A DNA stretch of 64,000 nt from Hermatobates lingyangjiaoensis (Eukaryota > Arthropoda > Insecta > Hemiptera > Hermatobatidae). Position numbers and translations under genes: made by a program. The notes under the pieces were generated by a model. That model was not told the DNA's origin. It did not search any database and saw only the letters and a list, made by a program, of their open reading frames with translations. Below are positions 1-11,300 of the stretch, piece after piece (position 1 is the stretch's first letter; the number at the start of each line of letters is the position of its first letter). Location of the stretch: the NCBI GenBank assembly GCA_026182355.1, contig JAPFBL010000380.1, forward strand, positions 62,001 to 126,000, written 5' to 3'.

Positions 1-565
1 CCGCTGCGAAAGAGTGGGGATAGGCATTTAGGAGATAAGGTGACAAAGGTGTCGGGTATGCTTGAAAACCGTTAACTGAAACACAGAAGGCCAGAAACAC
101 TAATTTAAAGAAAAGAAACTTTTTTTTTATTTATTTATTTATTCTTTGTGATTCTAGGAACAGTTAAAGAAATTTTAGACACCCTGGAATTTGATCATTA
201 AGACATAGAGAGGCAGAAGGATTATTAAAGAAGGCTTTGTTTATTTCAAAATAATTCATTTGTGTGGAGACTTTTGTTTGTTAATCCATTTTACTTCAGA
301 AAAACACTTTATTGCTTATTGACTTTATTTGCCTTTTATTTAACCTACAAATGTGTCAGATCATTTTGCCTGAACCTGTATATGACTCGATTTAATAAAA
401 TACCTGCAAAACCTTCTCCTTAATGATTATTTTCAACTTCCCTAATTAGGAAAAAATAAAATTTAATAGAAATGATCCGTTTGATATATTTATAGCAGTA
501 GAAAAAATCTGGAGCGGCCTGCACTCACCTTTTCTGTAATTGAACTTAATAGCAATCTTCTTCAG

Positions 566-593
<28 letters not shown>
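1..593. other. AT-rich intergenic DNA, no gene seen
   Basis: No coding or RNA gene is seen. A short (TTTA)n run lies near 130-145. About 257-290 resembles the outer end of the repeat at 63725-63945 (shared tract reading about TTTGTGTGGAGACTTTTG), so it is probably a Penelope-like fragment. An AT dinucleotide run precedes the foldback that follows. Confidence 0.5.
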
Positions 594-596
<3 letters not shown>

Positions 597-804
597 ATTT
601 CACATAAACACGTGAAACAACAATCAATGATCAAACCACAATAAGAAATGGGAAAACAAGACTAAGATCTTTCAACCGTAACAAGCGGTCTTCGTCAGAG
701 TCAAAAACCCGTTCAGTTGGGTTTTTGACTCTGACGAAGACCGCTTGTTACGGTTGAAAGATCTTAGTCTTGTTTTCCCATTTCTTATTGTGGTTTGATC
801 ATTG

Positions 805-850
<46 letters not shown>

Positions 851-1085
851 AAGCTTTCACATAAACACGTGAAATAACAATCAATGATCAAACCACAATA
901 TATATATATATCAATGATTAAACCACAATAAGAATGGGAAAACAAGACTAAGATCTTTCAAACCGTAACAAGCGGTCTTCAAGATCTTAGCGGTTGAAAG
1001 ATCTTAGTCTTGTTTTCCCATTCTTATTGTGGTTTAATCATTGAATGTTGTTTCACGTGTTTATGTGAAATCTTTTTATATATAT
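594..1085. repeat. Foldback repeat family A (two inverted units)
   Basis: Two inverted-repeat units, about 594-811 and 849-1085, are separated and interrupted by (AT)n. Each has arms of about 100 bases running from TTTCACATAAACACGTGAAA through ATGATCAAACCACAATAAG to the core CTGACGA...GAAA and back. The + strand core is at 731-759: CTGACGA, one A, stem GACCG/CGGTT, then GAAA. The same family recurs at 12465-12820, 13340-13570, 19760-20175, 40370-40575, 49100-49205, 50425-50490 and 53150-53355. The core matches the hammerhead-like motif discussed in Part 2. I infer a Penelope-like origin; no protein-coding part is present here. Confidence 0.75.
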
Positions 1086-1245
1086 ATAGAGTGGACGCAT
1101 TTACGTCTCCGTTCCTTCATTCTTTCTCCTTTTATTTTCTTTCTTTCTACTCTCCTGAAGACGGCAAGACGCCGAAATTATCGAGATTCGTGAGTGTTCG
1201 TCCTTTTTCTTGTGTTCTCTAGCTGTAACTTTAATTATATATATA
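1086..1245 (+). repeat. Penelope-like repeat fragment with hammerhead-like core
   Basis: The core at 1155-1178 reads CTGAAGA, C, GGC-AAGAC-GCC, GAAA. It is preceded by a pyrimidine-rich stretch and followed by ATTATCGAG. A related copy lies at 31360-31590. No ORF of the element is kept. Confidence 0.55.
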
Positions 1246-2770
1246 TAATATCTCATTTAGCCATAATGTAAACATTTAAATGAGAGATGTTTATTAGTAG
1301 TCTTTCATTTCTGAGGCAGTATAGATAGTCATTGATCGACTTATTAATATAATATACTTATTAATATTTTTGTACATCCCACAGCTGATGCAAATAATCT
1401 CATTAGTATAACTACAGGATTAATAATACTTTTGAAAAGCCAAAGTGAAAATTTCTTAATACGAAATAATCTCCTACAAGAGAACATAACTTTTGTTCAA
1501 ATAGCCAGTGGATTTCTTACATCGTTTACTTGACCTGCTTCTACATTGAATATTTATGTCAAATTTTCATATTTAAAACAGGAAAATACTCTTATTTTCT
1601 CTGAAAAACATGGAAGAAAAAATGTCGTTTTATGATATTTTATAATTAAGGATGTACGATAATTACATTTATTAATCTCCAAACAAAAGATTTCAATTTT
1701 GGATTATGTTGAACATTTTTGGTCTTTTATAGAATTATTATACTGGAAAATTTATGGCTTCTTAGTATTAAATAAAATCATTTTCCTTCCCCTTTGTCAA
1801 AAATCATATTCACCAATTTTTACTGAGTGAAATGTTATCTTTTTCCTGCCTGCTGTACTCTATTGTATTTATAGTAAAGTAAAAAAAGAAAATTATAATT
1901 TAAGTTCCAGAAAATGGTCTTTGAAAGAATCATACTTTTAAGTTCGTGAAAGCGATTTTTGAAAGATTCATAATTTACGAGTATCTTATGAGCCTTTATC
2001 TCTGAAACAGTTGGAAGAGTTCGAAAAAACTGGCAGCAGCAAATTTAAATTAGATTAGATAAAAGGATATTAGGTATATGATATTTATGCCTTACAAAAG
2101 CTTTTGTATTTATGAGCAATCTAAAAACTTTTATGCTCTTTTTATAAAAAAAATATAAAGTTTCAGCATAAAATATCCCTTTTTGTTTTTATTTTGTGTT
2201 AATAGTAATCAAATTACAAAAACAATAGTTGTGTAAAAAAATATCGTTTTAACTGCTTCAAGTGTCATTGGAGATAATAGCTATTAAAGACATTTAACTT
2301 CTAAATAATTAAATCTTGAATTAAATGCCTTCTCATTGGTATTAATTGTTAATTGGAGGATAATTGGCGCCACTTTTACATAATTATTCTTATGATGTCA
2401 TTAAAATCAGTGCCTTTGAAATTATTTCACTTCCTGATTTTATTTAAATTAAAATTACTTATTTATATAGAAAGCAATTTAAGATGTTTGTTTATACAAT
2501 TACGAGGATTTTTTTAATCTACTTCACAATACATAAGGATATTTTCTGTCATGAAACTAATAGAAAACTAGTTTAAATATTGATTGATTCTAATGTAGCA
2601 TATTATTAATTGTAATAAAACTGTATTGAACTCAGCTCTAAGCGGAAATAATCATTTGCAAATAGAAACAATAATTGTAGATGTTCCTGGAATTTCTTAA
2701 TTTCAGTGTTTTTCTTTTTAATTTAGGTTGGAAACACTATGGTAAAAAAGCCTCAATTTTATTCTATTTG
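1246..2770. other. AT-rich intergenic DNA, nothing recognised
   Basis: About 1.5 kb of AT-rich sequence. I find no exon-like ORF, terminal repeats, SINE boxes or tandem array in it. Confidence 0.5.
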
Positions 2771-3526
2771 TATAATCTGGAAGTATTTCGAGAAGGGAGG
2801 ACAAATAAACTATTGTTAGTTTTTATTAAAACTGGACAATTGATTAATAGTCTTTTCACTCATATATATAAATAACAGAATGATTTTGTCTGTACATTAC
2901 TTAGAGCTGACTCATTTCAAGTTTTCTTTACGTTTCATATATTGGTGAAAACGAATCCACCCTTAGAAAAATGTCTGTCAGTTTGTTGGTTTGTCCTCAA
3001 AATTTTGTCACAAGTAAACTCAGCCACCGAAAGACATATCAAGCTGAAACTTTTACAGTAGATTTGTGTATGTAACACTTAAAATACAGGCTCTGAATTG
3101 ATTGGAAATTCGACGTAAAAGTGAAGTGATGGATGTTTAAAGCAAAAACGTTTGTCACAAGTCAACTCATCCACCATGAGAGATAGAGCAGAAATTCAAG
3201 TTAGCGGGACCAAGTTTTTCTCACACGGTCAACTGTTTACTTGCTCAAGAGTCAGAGGTTCCAACTGTTGGTTCTTCCATAAACTTGAAGGACAGACAGC
3301 TAACGTGCTGTATACATTTGCTTAACACTGTACTAATAATGGTATTTTCTACTATTCTATAATTTCTAATGATATTTTGGAATACCAAGTATAATAGAAT
3401 TTTTGATTCCGTTAAAGACGGGGGTAGATGTTTGCTAGTTTACAATAAAGACACTCACTGTACTCTGACAAGCGAAGACAAGTCAACTAACTGTTCAATC
3501 ACAGGTCAACAAACCAACCAGACCTA
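2771..3526 (+). repeat. Unclassified repeat split by a Helitron
   Basis: The outer parts, 2771-2862 and 3439-3526, match one uninterrupted copy at about 61705-61900. That copy therefore preserves the empty site for the Helitron inserted at 2863. The repeat itself has no ORF and no obvious terminal repeats. Confidence 0.6.
2863..3438 (+). mobile_element. Non-autonomous Helitron (576 bp)
   Basis: The 3' end has the Helitron signature: a short imperfect hairpin (CCGTT..GACGG) about ten bases before a terminal CTAG followed by T. The 5' side carries the same sequence as the larger copy at 22587-23943 (GTCTGTACATT...TTAGA..TGACTCATTTC). It keeps a relic of the helicase C-terminus (TTTTTCTCACACGGTCAACT...TTGCTCAAGAGTCAGAGG). 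Comparison with the empty paralogous site at 61793/61794 shows insertion between A and T without target duplication, as known for Helitrons. Confidence 0.8.
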
Positions 3527-3960
3527 AGAGCGAAGATTCAAATTTACGTCTTCCACCGGAGACTCTTTTTCTTCAGAAAAAGATTAAGGTTATTCTCTAG
3601 GCTTTTTTAAATTTTGCATAGAATCGGCTGGTTTATTTGAAGTTTTTCAGCAACCTCACATTGCCCAAACACATTAATTAATAATAAATAATAGGTCTCA
3701 AAAATTGTTACTTTTTTGTTTGATGCTTAAATGTCTGCGTTTCTTTGTCTCGAAGGGAGTAAGGAAATCATTTTTACGTTCTGTGGGTCAGATAGCTTCT
3801 CACAACTGAAAGTCTGATAACAGTAAATTGATACTTATACTGAGTGATTTAGGTGGCACTGAAAACAGTAGAAAACTGATAACGAGCATTCAAATAAGAA
3901 AACCTTATCTTCTGGTTGGCCAGAGATAAATCAGGATTCTTAGAACAACAACAACTAACT
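3527..3960. other. Intergenic DNA, nothing recognised
   Basis: AT-rich sequence between the split repeat and the hAT element. No supported feature. Confidence 0.4.
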
Positions 3961-3968
3961 CCCTAGGC

Positions 3969-5703
3969 CAGAGTTTTTCAAACTTTTTTTGACGCGGAAC
4001 CCTTTTTGGTTCTAGTAACTTCACCGGGAACCCCAGATTTTAATAATTTCATACAATCATAATATAAATATTTTCATATGCCTTTTCCAATAGTATATAT
4101 GTTTAAAAAAAACAATTAAAAAAGTAATATTACTGCAATGTATTATTTTTCGAATAAAAATTCAAAACTAAAAGATTTTAATTTTTATATTTTCCACAAG
4201 TACATAACACATAAAACAGAATTACTAGCAATTTTATCAAAGAGTTTGTTTTGTAATCATTTTTGGCTTTATAGTTGAAAGTTTGATTCTCAAGTTAGCC
4301 CCAGCATTACGTCTATTTCGGTATTTGGTATCTATGGCAGTTTAAAGGGAAAAACCAGTTTCACATAAGTAGTTAGTGGGAAATGGCAGCAATGTGTGAA
4401 GTGCTACTTTTTGCAATAGAAGTAAATTCAGGAATCAGATAGTTCCAAAAACTGACTAGTTATGCATCCTTTGACTTTTGCTTGTTTATCCATTTTACCT
4501 CAGAATGTTAGACTACTGAATTAAACCATTCAAACCCAAAATATATGCTGATTTTAATAATTATCGGTTTTTGTTTTCATTTGTTTTGTCGATTCAAATC
4601 AGTTCCATTGAAATTATTTCATTTAGAGGTTTTATTTAAATTAAAATTATCTTAAAATACTAAATATACTAATATTAAACTGAAAATGACATACTTAGAA
4701 CGTAGTTTCTCATCATTTTTAGAGATAGATCCCCAATAAGCAAATAAATACTATAATATTATAACAATATATAACAATATTAGCATATTAAAAATTGAGG
4801 ATACAGCCTTTGTGAAACCGATCGGGCGACTCCACCAACAAGAATATTAAAATATTCTTTAATTACTTATCTCCTCTTTTCATTTAGGTACTCCTATTTT
4901 ACACTGAAATACATATTGAACTAGTAAGCAATTAAAACCTAATTTTACTCCACTTAATGAATGCTAATTAATGAAAATAGTTTTGAGGAACATCTAATTA
5001 AACCTACTGCCCCTTTGAGTTATAAATTTGTAAAACAATTAAACATAGTTATTTTGTAATTTAAATAACACTGTCTCTAATGAAACCAAATAGCTATGGG
5101 CATGTTTAAAGGTAATTTATTTCTACAGAAAATAATAATATCATTAAGAAACACTCTTTGAAATACATGAATATAATTAGTAGCACAGGGTAAAATTAAT
5201 ATTAAATACATGCATATTGTTAGTGCCACAGAGGTTAGTAAATAAGATATCATTTTATCAACGATACCTCGTCTATCGCTGGTGAAATTTAGGCATTAAT
5301 GTAAAAATGGCGGTAATGCAAAAAGGAGCGGGGATTCTATTTCCATAAATTGAAAATGTTCATGCAATATAATTTCTAAATTTAAGTGAAAACACAACAT
5401 GTACACTTCTTGGAAACGTTTTCTTAAAATTATTTGATTCGATAATTCATTTTTAAGTTAAAAGTATCGTCTCACCTAAGTTTCTTTTATTGTGTATTAA
5501 TTCTTTTGCATAAATATGTTATGAAACAATACATCTATTGGATTCTAAATAAATATTCGATTAGTAATTATTTTAATTTAATTATTAAAATGTTACTCAT
5601 TTGGTTATTTAGTCTAGGAATCTGATTATTATTCAAGGGGTGTTGAGTTATAGGTTTATGGACACTTGGGGGCGGTCACTCGACAATAGTTTGGGAAACA
5701 CTG
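3969..5703. mobile_element. hAT-type DNA transposon relic, non-autonomous
   Basis: Terminal inverted repeats start CAGagTTTTTCAAAC and end GTTTGGGAAACACTG. The 8-bp flanks are CCCTAGGC and CTGTAGAC (5/8 match), close to the hAT target pattern. Both ends and several internal segments (about 3969-4130 and 4320-4470) are the inverse of the better-preserved 705-bp element at 54456-55160. There is no transposase ORF. About 5170-5280 resembles the flank of the palindromic repeats at 16 and 52 kb, so a second repeat may be nested inside. Confidence 0.65.
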
Positions 5704-5780
5704 CTGTAGACTGTCACCGCCTGCTGTTCTATTTGTCAGTGTTCTATGTTATCAGTGTTATATGTTAAATTGAGATCTAC

Positions 5781-6112
5781 GGGACCAGGCTAGCTCAGTG
5801 GTTACGTGCTCACCTCTAAACTGATAGGACCGGGGTTCGATCCCCACCTGGCCCTCGATTTATTCACGCGGGAGGTGAATAAATCTGAGCACGTCGTCCC
5901 TCGGAGAAGGACGTTAAACCGTCGGTCCCGAGCCTGTACGATGTCAGGTACTCGTTAAACATCCCTATTCTTAAATACATTTAAGTTAGGCAAAATTTAA
6001 GACTCCCACTGTAGAATCAATCTTCATTGTGTGGTATCACAAAGGGCCAATGCTTGGTCTACGTGTGTTCCCTTGTGGGACTGCCACTGCAAACCTAACC
6101 TAACCTAACTTG
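5781..6112 (+). mobile_element. tRNA-derived SINE, copy 1
   Basis: The tRNA-like head has an A box (TAGCTCAGTGG, 5791-5801) and a B box (GGTTCGATCCC, 5834-5844). Then come CTCGATTTATTCACGCGGGA, the conserved core CTCGGAGAAGGACGTTAAAC...GTCGGTCCCGAGCC (about 5900-5935), and a tail ending in (CCTAA)n. I saw no tRNA intron and no intact acceptor stem, so this is a SINE rather than a tRNA gene. It is the best-preserved of about ten copies in the window and lies tail to tail with the copy at 6376-6700. Confidence 0.85.
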
Positions 6113-6375
6113 AGATATGGATTTAAATAGCTGATGTATATGTGGTTGAAACTGTTTATCACTCGATATAATTTTCTGTAAGAAAAGCTCTGTATTCTAT
6201 AAAAGTCCTGTGAACTTAAGTCTATTGGAATAATTCTTGAGGATTGACTCATCTGCATTTTTAAGTAAAACGTAAAAATCTTGACTAACTTTCTAATGCC
6301 ATTAGTTGTAAAGTAATATAATTACTCACTGTTTGCTTTGATATTTATTTGAATAATTCGTTATAAACTGGGATT

Positions 6376-6700
6376 TAGGTTAGGTTAGGTTGCAGTGGCA
6401 GTCCCACAAGGGAACACACTTAGGCCGAGCATTGGCCCTTTGTGATACCAAACAATGAAGATTGATTCTACAGTGGGAGTCCTAAATTTTGCCTAACTCA
6501 AGTGTATTTAGAGTAGGGATCTTTAACGAGTACCTGACATCGTACAGGCTCGGGACCGACAATATAACGTCCTTCTCCGAGGGACGACGTGCTCAGATTT
6601 ATTCACCTCCCGCGTGAATAAATCGAGGGCCAGGTGGGGATCGAACCCCGGTCCTATCAGTTCAGAGGCGAGCACATAACCACTGAGCTAGCCTGACCCC
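6376..6700 (-). mobile_element. tRNA-derived SINE, copy 2 (inverted)
   Basis: Reverse-strand copy of the SINE at 5781. It starts with (TTAGG)n at 6376 and carries the core in reverse near 6545-6590, the B box near 6640-6650 and the A box near 6681-6691. With copy 1 it makes an inverted pair, arms about 330 bp and spacer about 264 bp. Confidence 0.85.
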
Positions 6701-8124
6701 AAACTAGGATTTAACAGGCATTCCAATTTTCACCTGTGTACAAATATTTAAACAAGAACCATCAGAGTTTTATAAGATACTAGACTACCCTTGACCCCCT
6801 TGAACAACACGTAATTGGCAGCCATGTTGAAATGCTGTTCTACTCTTTCTGTAGAGTCCCTCCTTGAGACTTATGAATAGTCATGGCAAATGTTAACTGA
6901 ATTGGAAATTGAATCCTTAAAAAATGAGTGTTGTTCTCTTCATATAAAACAATTTTCAATCTTGAAATTAAAATTATTTCTCATTGAAATAGTGATAACG
7001 ATAATTTTACAAACAATTACTTTATCATAAAGCTCCTTTGTTATTAGTCTTGTTTCATTACAAAAGCGCGGTTGATCAGTATTTCTCATAACTTGACAGG
7101 AGCTTCCTTTTTGAGTTCTAGCTTACTATGTTGGGGCATCCAAATAAATAAGTACAACTCTGCTATACTAATCAAACCCAATTCACTACGTCTCTTCTAG
7201 CACTTGATGACTTTAAAAGTGGTCGAAATAAATCCACTTTTATTCGTTTAAAGTAAATAAATAACTATATTAGAAATGAACAATTAAACGTTACAACAGT
7301 ATCCGATATACACTGCGAAAGTCACTGTTTTTTTCTTCCTGTTTCCTTATGGTTTACCAGTGTCTACCCTTCGGCTGGCAGGTAGGTCAATTCCCACACA
7401 GATTTCTGAAGAAACAGGGGCCAAGTTGCTCCTTTTTTTGTTCTTCTGTTGAATGGTATTGAACATGTGATCGTGGCTACGATTGATGCCTCTTTCTTTA
7501 TTAGAAGAACACATTCTAGATTCATCTTAATATATGATTTCATTTGTGTTTTTCTAATATTTATTTTTTTCTTACCAATCACTGCTTTTTTACACTCAAT
7601 TTGTTTAAATATATGCATCTTGGAAAAAACTTTGAACTAATTTTATAACATAAAAGTACAATTTAATTCACTTTATATTGAAAACATCGATTGAAATGCA
7701 ACAAAAATAATAGAAATGAATGTAACAATTTATTAATTAACAAGAATTTATTTTATTGTCATTAAAGTTATTAGAATTAACAAAATTCAAAATTAGAGTT
7801 GAGAGATATCTGTCGGGAATTTCCAACATCTCATAGGGTTCGTCTACGCACGTGTATTTATTTTTATTTCCTCTGGAGGTTTCATGAGGGTTCACGGTTA
7901 TATTTTCATGACTAATTTTCATTCGCATAGTTTACTTTTTTCTTATTTTGTTTTCCTCTGAAGTACAATAAAATGATTATTATTTTTTATCTAATGAAAC
8001 ATCAGTCAAGGTAAACTAATTGTTCAAATATTTAGAAGATGTCTTAACTGAAATATGAATATGATTAACAAAACAGTTACTTTTCACGTGAAGTTTAACT
8101 TATTTTAACTTATATTCTTTACAG
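6701..8124. other. Region upstream of the PARG-like gene
   Basis: No repeat or gene is recognised. It should hold the promoter and perhaps a non-coding first exon. A splice acceptor-like TTCTTTACAG ends at 8124, so 8125-8176 may be the coding exon's own 5' UTR. I cannot place a TATA box or start site with confidence in such AT-rich DNA. Confidence 0.35.
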
Positions 8125-8176
8125 GGTTTTGTTGTATTTTTGGACTTGACAACGTGCTTCTTAAACTTTTAATAAT

Positions 8177-8307
8177 ATGGCTTTAGTTATGTTGCCTTGT
8201 GATATGCCTTGGTGGTCCACCCTCCAAAGGCATCTCAGAAATGCTTCCTCAGCGTCGAATACTACTGAATTAATTCCCATAATGGAGAAAATCATAAGTC
8301 TTTGTTG
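8177..8307 (+). CDS. PARG-like exon 1 (start codon)
   Basis: Encodes residues 1-43, beginning [20 protein letters not shown]. This matches the PARG accessory-domain segment that opens with a LLP-C/SD-..W motif. The donor is TGTTG|GTAAGT, phase 2. I chose this ATG because an in-frame TAA precedes it by 15 nt. Confidence 0.8.
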
Positions 8308-11300
8308 GTAAGTTCAAATCTAAAGTTTACGAGTTGAATGTTTTGAAATAAATGTTACTTTTCCTTCTGAAAGAAAACCTCTAACAAGGAAGATTTACAG
8401 TGTATGCTTGGACGATACCGAGGAAACTGATGAATCGTCACTTCCTTGCCTGGATAGATATATAAACAACGTTATGACTGATTCAGAAAGGCTGGATTTT
8501 TTTAATTTCTTTCTTCCTGCTATAGCTCACCGGGCTTTAGATCTTAAAAGACTGCGACCACCAGGAGGTCTTCACTTTAGTTTACAGCAGCAAGGTAAGT
8601 CTTAATGTGCATAACTACAGTGTTTCAATTAGCCTCACAAAGGCAAAGCATGCTCTTCCCTTATGTTCTAAGATTGTGACATCAGACAAAATGTTACAAG
8701 GCTCCTTAGTTCCTCGTATCGTGACTAACTTCGACGATTTTAACATCTTATGCTATTATATTCTAATTTTCCATCAAACAGAGATATTTAAACAAAGTAG
8801 GGAAATTAATCTGCAAATTTGTATGCCTTTTCGGTATATATAACCGTCTTTTCTACTGGTATATTCATGATCGTATTACTATACTAATGCTAACCTAACT
8901 ATATTAGCTTAATAATAAGTTGTTCTAGCCTTAAAGGTATTTTCTAAATTTAAATATAATTCTATTAGTTATTAAAAGGGTTGTCATTAAGTTTGTTTTA
9001 GTTATATGGTTTATTCAGTAATTAATATTAAGGATAACTGTTTTGTTGTATTTTCTTGAAACTATATTTTTTGAACATTGTTGGTTATACCCTATCGTCA
9101 TTAATAGCATCATATATCCCAGATTTACTCAATTCAGAACTTTTCCCTGTCTGCATTAATAAATTAGTGGAATTTTCAATTCCAGCGCAAGTTCTAATTT
9201 ATGGTTTAATTCAGTAAGAATTTTAAATGCTTTGACCTTTTTTTTTATATTGTATTGGGCCATTTAGACTTTTGCTAATTGTTTGATATAAAACAAACGA
9301 TTGTTGCATATCCTTTGGCATTTATATTTTCGGGGAAGCCTTGGAGTGTATATTGCCAATACGTTTATATGAATAACCCAAGTTGTAACCTCCTCTCCTC
9401 GGTAACTGAAAACTCCAATCCATTTTTAATTTTTTTAACAATTTAATGATTTCTAAAAGTGAGTAATTTCCTAATTAGACAACTAGTAACTAGTAACAAC
9501 ATAGTTCATACATGTTGTTGAACTAGTACTAGTTTTATAGAACTAGTAACAAGCTGATAAAAATGGCAGAGAAATATTTTCTTTTCTCTCTTTATAGGGG
9601 CTGTAGAGTAAGTACTAAACTCCTAACCCCAACTCCTAAATTTATATAAACCTCCGATTCAAAATGTTTGAGAACTTCGACTCTTGAATTTAATTAATAT
9701 TTTTTTTTACTTCTTATATCTTAATATATTTCTCGATGATATTTTATTGCTGCTAAGAGAACATGTGGTATGTTTTCATTACATAGTGTACATACATCGA
9801 GGTTATGAGTATGAATATATTGAAACTATGAGCTTCCAAATATATTATATAATAGATATCATATCATCCATATGTTTTCTAATCTTATGGTATGCTAGTG
9901 AATCATAATATAATTAAAAATAATATAAAAAAACACACACACACACTTTTACATTTAAGTAGGTAGTGTTCTACAGATCGGGCATTACTAGTTTGTTAGA
10001 TTATTAATAGGAAAATTTGTTTTAGTATTATTGAAGTCGGAGTCAATGTAATTTTACCGACTCCTCTAAAGTCAGGAGCATCTAGTTCTGCAGTTCTGAG
10101 TCATTTCACAGATGATCTACCGTGGTTCCGTTTCCACAATCCTGTTATCTCTTTGAGAGCTCATAGTCTCAATAGATTTATACTATGTTGTATGTAGATC
10201 AGGGGTTCTCAACTTTTGTTTGCTTGTGGGCCCCCTGGTTGCTATATTACCATTTGTGGACCCCCTGAGAGTTATATTATCATTTGTGGACCCCCCTAGG
10301 AGCTATATTACAATTTGTGGACTCCCTGAGAGCTATATTACAATTTGTGGACCCCCTGAGAGCTATATTATCTTTTGTGGACCCCCTGAGAGCTATATTA
10401 TCCTTTGTGGGCCCCCTTGAGAACTATATTACCATTTGTGGGCCCCCTGGCAGCTATATTACCATTTGTGGACCCCCTGAGAGCTATTCTACCATTTGTG
10501 GGCCCCCTTGAGAGCTATATTATCATTTGTGGACCTCCTGAGAGCTATTCTACCATTTGTGGGCCCCCTTGAGAGCTATATTACCATTTGTGGACCCCCT
10601 GAGAGCTATATTACCATTTGTGGACCCCCAGAGAGCTATTCTACCATTTCTGGGCCCGTTGAGAGCTATATTACCATTTGTGGACTCCCTGAGAGCTATT
10701 CTAACATTTGTGGACCTCCACTCACCCCCCTCTGGGTACTTAAAAAAACATAATCGTGCATATTAAAATTTTCAATCAAATATTTGTTTAGATGAATTAT
10801 GAAACATTTTTATTAAATTTACAACAGGATTTTGAAATTCAAAAATATTTTAAAAACAGTACAATATATTTTGTTCATTAAAATTGCATTAAGTGTGCTG
10901 AAATAAATTATAAAAGAATCAGTTTTGAATATAACATAAGAAAAATTATATTACAGCATTTTAAAATATTGGGGAATTATAAAAAAAACCTGAGTAGAAT
11001 ATTGGGCCTTATGTTTTAATTATTATTACGTTTGAATATTCTAACGGTCAACGCTCTATGCTTTGATACATTTTCAGTTATGCTATCCTGATATACATGT
11101 ATAAAATTACATTAAGTACGAACTGCGTTCCATGGACCTTAAAGTAGTATTTTCCCTCGGGACCCCCAATATTCCTCTGTGTACCACAGGGGTTTCAAAA
11201 TGGCCACTGTTGGTGCAAGTGGACCGCATAGGGTTCAAGTGTATACAATATAAGTATAGTTAGATCTAGTATATGTTAAAGGGTTAGTAGTAAACAATTA

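Noticed and set aside
5791..5850. Candidate tRNA gene (A and B boxes present)
   Set aside because: The same head is followed by a SINE body in about ten copies, and no proper acceptor stem was seen. It is a SINE promoter.
6090..6112. (CCTAA)n as telomere repeat
   Set aside because: Only a few units, and at the same place in both SINE copies (5781 and 6376); it is the SINE tail.
8374..8400. Earlier acceptor for exon 2 (CTGAAAG at 8373)
   Set aside because: Joined to exon 1 it makes a TGA stop; the acceptor at 8400 keeps the frame.
10220..10766. Overlapping ORFs rich in GPPESYI and PLRAIL
   Set aside because: Two frames of the same minisatellite are open because the unit lacks stops; no start context and no conservation expected.
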